DNA of 38,356 nt from a virus: positions 1 through 38,356 of IMG/VR virus record IMGVR_UViG_3300035669_000004; one strand, written 5' to 3'. Shown piece after piece: positions 36,137 through 38,356 of this stretch; within the stretch, counting starts at the first letter, position 1; each line of letters starts with the position of its first letter. The notes beneath the pieces are model-generated. The model was not told the origin of the DNA. It was given only the letters and a program-made list of their open reading frames with translations, and searched no databases. The translations under genes were made by a program, and so were the position numbers.

Positions 36137-37095
36137 GCCTGACATCCATTGAAAAAGCTGCGGTGCAACTCGATGAGTTCCGCAAGACCCGCCTGAAAGA
36201 GCGCCCCGTCGATTTCGAGGCGTACATGGCCGCCCGTGAGCAGGACGCCGCCCTGGTCAAGTCCGCTCCGGACTTTCGCGAACAGCTCCACGCGGAATTC
36301 GAGGGTGGAGCGGAGGCCCAAGGTCTGCGCTTGCCGTGGAACAAAGTCAGCGACAAGTGGCGCATCCGCCCTGGTGAGCTGACGATCTGGTCCGGCTACA
36401 ACGGCCACCGCAAGTCCATGGTCTCGGGATTCGTCCTTCTGGACCTCCTGAAGCAGGGGCAAAAGGGCTGCGTCCTCTCGTTCGAGATGATGCCCACCAA
36501 GACCTTGCGCCGCATGGCTTCGCAGGCCCTGGCCACCGGCAAGCCCACGCCGGCCTACGTTGACAAGTTCCTGGACTTCCTGGCCGGCAAGCTGTGGCTG
36601 TACGACCAGCAGGGCACCGTGACCCCGGAGCGGGTCTATGCGGTCATCACCTACTGCGCCGAGCAGTTGGGCATCAACCAGTTCCTGGTGGATTCGATGA
36701 TGAAGGTCGTTCCTGGCGAGGATGACTACAACCTCCAAAAGCAGTTTGCCGGCAAGTTGCAAGACCTCGCCCGCGATCTGACCAAGCGCGGTTTTCCGAC
36801 GCACATCCACCTCATCACGCACGCCAAGAAGACGGGCGACGAGACCCGCCGACCTGGCAAGCAGGACAACCGTGGCTCGGGGACCATCGTGGACCAGACG
36901 GACAACTTCGCCGTCATGTTCCGCCTGCCCGAGTTGAAGGAAGGCGACACCGGCCCGGATCACTGCCTGTACCTAGACAAGCAGCGCAACGCGCATGACG
37001 GGTGGGAGGGGGCTGTCGCCCTGTGGTTTGACGAGCGCACGTTGCAGTTCCACGAGAGCGGGTTCGAGAAGAACTGCCCGAGGGCCTATGTCTAA
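36133..37095 (+). CDS. DnaB-like replicative helicase
   Basis: The 320-residue product starts at GTG (GTGA overlap). It has the RecA-fold helicase core without the usual N-terminal DnaB domain: Walker A SGYNGHRKS (87-95), then CVLSFEMMP, LFLVDSMMKV-like Walker B (FLVDSMMKV), LITHAKK, and a terminal EKNCPRAYV. Phage genes of this kind unwind DNA at the fork with the zinc-finger protein as partner. The short N-terminal region (residues 1-80) is charged and helical. Confidence 0.85.
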   Translation: MSLTSIEKAAVQLDEFRKTRLKERPVDFEAYMAAREQDAALVKSAPDFREQLHAEFEGGAEAQGLRLPWNKVSDKWRIRPGELTIWSGYNGHRKSMVSGFVLLDLLKQGQKGCVLSFEMMPTKTLRRMASQALATGKPTPAYVDKFLDFLAGKLWLYDQQGTVTPERVYAVITYCAEQLGINQFLVDSMMKVVPGEDDYNLQKQFAGKLQDLARDLTKRGFPTHIHLITHAKKTGDETRRPGKQDNRGSGTIVDQTDNFAVMFRLPELKEGDTGPDHCLYLDKQRNAHDGWEGAVALWFDERTLQFHESGFEKNCPRAYV

Positions 37096-37288
37096 GGACG
37101 ACCTGCGCCGGCAGATGCCCACGGTCGCCGCCATCGTGGACGAATTCCGCCACCTCATGGCCAACGGCGGAAAGGTGATCTACGCCAGCGAGAACGGTCA
37201 TGTGATCGACCGCCGAGAGCCCGAGTCCAACGTCTTCGACATCCCCAAGAACTACTGCCAACCCATGCAGGCCAAGGTGAAGAAATGA
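37088..37288 (+). CDS. small conserved early protein
   Basis: The 66-residue product from ATG 37088 contains MPTVAAIVDEFRHLMANGGK and DRREPESNVFDIPKNYC. It overlaps the helicase by 8 bases and the next gene by ATGA. It is a familiar type of nin-region protein, function unknown. Confidence 0.55.
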   Translation: MSKDDLRRQMPTVAAIVDEFRHLMANGGKVIYASENGHVIDRREPESNVFDIPKNYCQPMQAKVKK

Positions 37289-37455
37289 ATGAAACGCTGA
37301 TTGTTCTCCGCGTGAAACACAAAGACCCTCTGCCTGCGGACGCGACCGATGTTGTCGCCCAGCGGTTCTACGGGTGGGCTCTGAACAAGGGCGTTGCCGT
37401 GGATGTGACTGCCACGCTTGCCACGATTCCAAAGCAGCCGGGGGAGGCTGAGTGA
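37285..37455 (+). CDS. 56-residue hypothetical protein
   Basis: From ATG 37285 to 37455: begins MNETLIVLRVKHKDPLPADA and ends PKQPGEAE. Small mixed alpha/beta product, coupled by 4-base overlaps on both sides. Not recognised. Confidence 0.5.
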   Translation: MNETLIVLRVKHKDPLPADATDVVAQRFYGWALNKGVAVDVTATLATIPKQPGEAE

Positions 37456-37604
37456 AACCGCGCATCAGCGTCAGGGGTGGGCTGGGCAAGGTTCGCATCT
37501 GGGCGTGCGTGAGCGTGGACAACTCGGTGCCGTTCATGACCGGCCTTCGTATTGGGTACGGCTACACCCCCGCCCAAGCCTATGCGGAGTGGGAGGGATC
37601 GTGA
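37452..37604 (+). CDS. 50-residue hypothetical protein
   Basis: GTG start in a GTGA overlap, ending in another. The product begins MKPRISVRGGLGKVRIWACV and ends YTPAQAYAEWEGS. A beta-rich small protein; this AxAYxxW ending is shared by many small phage proteins. No function. Confidence 0.5.
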   Translation: MKPRISVRGGLGKVRIWACVSVDNSVPFMTGLRIGYGYTPAQAYAEWEGS

Positions 37605-37993
37605 CCAAGCGCGTCCTCCACCTGGTCAACCCTCAGGTACGCCAGAGGGCTCTGGAAGCCGTCCGGGAGGCCGCTGACGGTTGGACGGTGACGATTGCGG
37701 AGCCGACCCGCACCCTTGAGGCCAACGCCAAGCTATGGGCGCTGCTGACCGACATCTCGGAACAGGTCGAGTGGTACGGAAAGCGCCTGACGCCGGAGGA
37801 CTGGAAGCACGTTTTTTCAGCCAGCCTGCGCAAGCTGACCGTGGTTCCGAACCTTGACGGCTCCGGATTCGTGGCGCTGGGCATGTCCACCAGCCGCATG
37901 TCAAAGCGCGAGTTCTCCGACCTGCTGGAGCTGATTCAAGCCTTCGGAGCCGAGCGCGGGGTGGAGTGGTCGGATGAGGCGGTGGCCGCATGA
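37601..37993 (+). CDS. ninB: NinB-family recombination protein
   Basis: The 130-residue product starts at GTG 37601 (GTGA overlap). It has the NinB pattern: RVLHLVNPQVRQRALEAVRE, WALLTDISEQVEWYGKRLTP, FSASLRKLTVVPNLDGSGF, and MSTSRMSKREFSDLLELI. Lambda NinB (Orf) binds single-stranded DNA and assists recombination. It is directly followed by ninG, as in lambda. The longer upstream frame is not used. Confidence 0.9.
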   Translation: MTKRVLHLVNPQVRQRALEAVREAADGWTVTIAEPTRTLEANAKLWALLTDISEQVEWYGKRLTPEDWKHVFSASLRKLTVVPNLDGSGFVALGMSTSRMSKREFSDLLELIQAFGAERGVEWSDEAVAA

Positions 37994-38356
37994 ACACCAC
38001 CCCCAAGCCCCGTCCCTGCGCCCACTGCAAGCGGGAGTTCCTGCCGGCTCGCCCCATGCAGGCGGTGTGCTCCCAGCGTTGCGCTACCCGCAAGGTGAAG
38101 GCCGACCGGGACAACAAGGTCAAGGAAGAGCGCGCCAAGACCCGTGCCCAGCGCGAAGCACTCAAGACCCGGGGCCGGCTGCAGGCGGAGGCGCAGGAAG
38201 CCTTTAACGCCTACATCCGCTACCGGGACATGGGCCTGCCCTACATCGACTGCGGACAGCCCTTTGAGCCCGGTCGCCCTGGTGGGTCGGTCGATGCCGG
38301 CAACTACCTTGCCCGCAGCGTGGCGCCGAACCTTCGCTTTCACGAAGACAACGTAC
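37990..38356 (+). CDS. ninG: NinG-family protein, N-terminal part (continues at base 2)
   Basis: The first 122 residues: an N-terminal zinc site CAHCKREFLPARPMQAVCSQRC, a basic helical region (KVKADRDNKVKEERAKTRAQ), then the start of the second zinc motif. The frame runs off the right edge and continues at the left edge. In this copy the second motif reads YIDCGQ and AGNY instead of CIDCGQ and AGHY, two changes at residues expected to hold zinc. A continuous gene is obtained with the left-edge version. Confidence 0.85.
   Translation, partial: MNTTPKPRPCAHCKREFLPARPMQAVCSQRCATRKVKADRDNKVKEERAKTRAQREALKTRGRLQAEAQEAFNAYIRYRDMGLPYIDCGQPFEPGRPGGSVDAGNYLARSVAPNLRFHEDNV
38166..38356. repeat. terminal direct repeat, right copy
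   Basis: Repeats 1-191 with A instead of G at 38243 and A instead of C at 38302. Both differences change a conserved amino acid of NinG, which favours sequencing error or a damaged minority variant in this copy. Confidence 0.85.

Noticed and set aside
1-38356. CRISPR array
   Set aside because: No series of equal repeats with unique spacers; the regular repeats found are operators (about 22 bases), iterons (12 bases) and coding repeats (27 and 54 bases).
38166-38356. A biological terminal repeat (fixed DNA ends)
   Set aside because: The repeat is inside ninG with no link to packaging genes; a circular assembly overlap explains it more simply.

Overview
The window is one complete genome of a temperate, short-tailed (P22-like, podovirus morphology) phage, about 38.2 kb. 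Bases 1-191 recur at 38166-38356 with two mismatches and the overlap runs through one gene (ninG), so the map is circular with a unit length of about 38165 bp. No bacterial flank is visible. The GC-rich base composition, the GTG starts and the resemblance of several accessory proteins (the secreted protein behind the repressor, the conserved early and late-control proteins) suggest a betaproteobacterial host, probably Burkholderiales; this is inference.

Layout. (1) 31930-32853 is the immunity region: a CI-type S24 repressor on the minus strand and a P22-type Cro on the plus strand, with operator sites (TTTAG-N4-CTAAA) between them and a second operator array at 31470-31528. A small secreted protein gene lies just downstream of cI and is closed by a terminator, the position occupied by lysogenic-conversion genes in lambdoid phages. 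(2) 31429-23141 is a leftward early operon of about 26 mostly tiny genes, nearly all joined by ATGA or GTGA overlaps. It includes an ERF-type recombinase, an HNH endonuclease, a DUF551 protein, a cytosine-methyltransferase-like protein, a DUF4224 protein and the tyrosine integrase. It runs up to an attP site made of the 3' half of a tRNA-Arg(UCU) gene. (3) 32914-2568 (across the join) is the rightward early operon: small regulators, a beta-class DNA methyltransferase, an O-like initiator containing an iteron origin, a primase-type zinc finger, a DnaB-like helicase, NinB, NinG, a probable late regulator and a Lar-like protein. (4) 2569-3105 has no credible gene. It has a promoter at one end, a terminator at the other and many hairpins between, and may be a long structured non-coding RNA or late leader. 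(5) 3157-18212 is the packaging and head/short-tail module: terminase, GNAT acetyltransferase, portal, scaffold, coat, head completion, and three ejection proteins including a lytic transglycosylase. (6) 18387-21920 holds the glycine-rich fibre, an accessory tail protein, several membrane/holin candidates, a GH19 endolysin and nested Rz/Rz1 spanins. (7) 21922-23138 is a small accessory zone with three small genes and attP.

Working model: CI holds both early promoters shut in the lysogen. After induction, leftward transcription makes the recombination and excision functions and rightward transcription makes the replication functions. A Q-like protein then permits transcription from the promoter near 2570 through the terminator near 3100 into the late genes. 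The most unusual parts are the 500-base gene-free structured segment before the terminase, the regularly spaced operator and iteron arrays, the integrase arm-site repeats around attP, and several putative lysogeny-expressed small membrane or secreted proteins placed against or outside the main operons.
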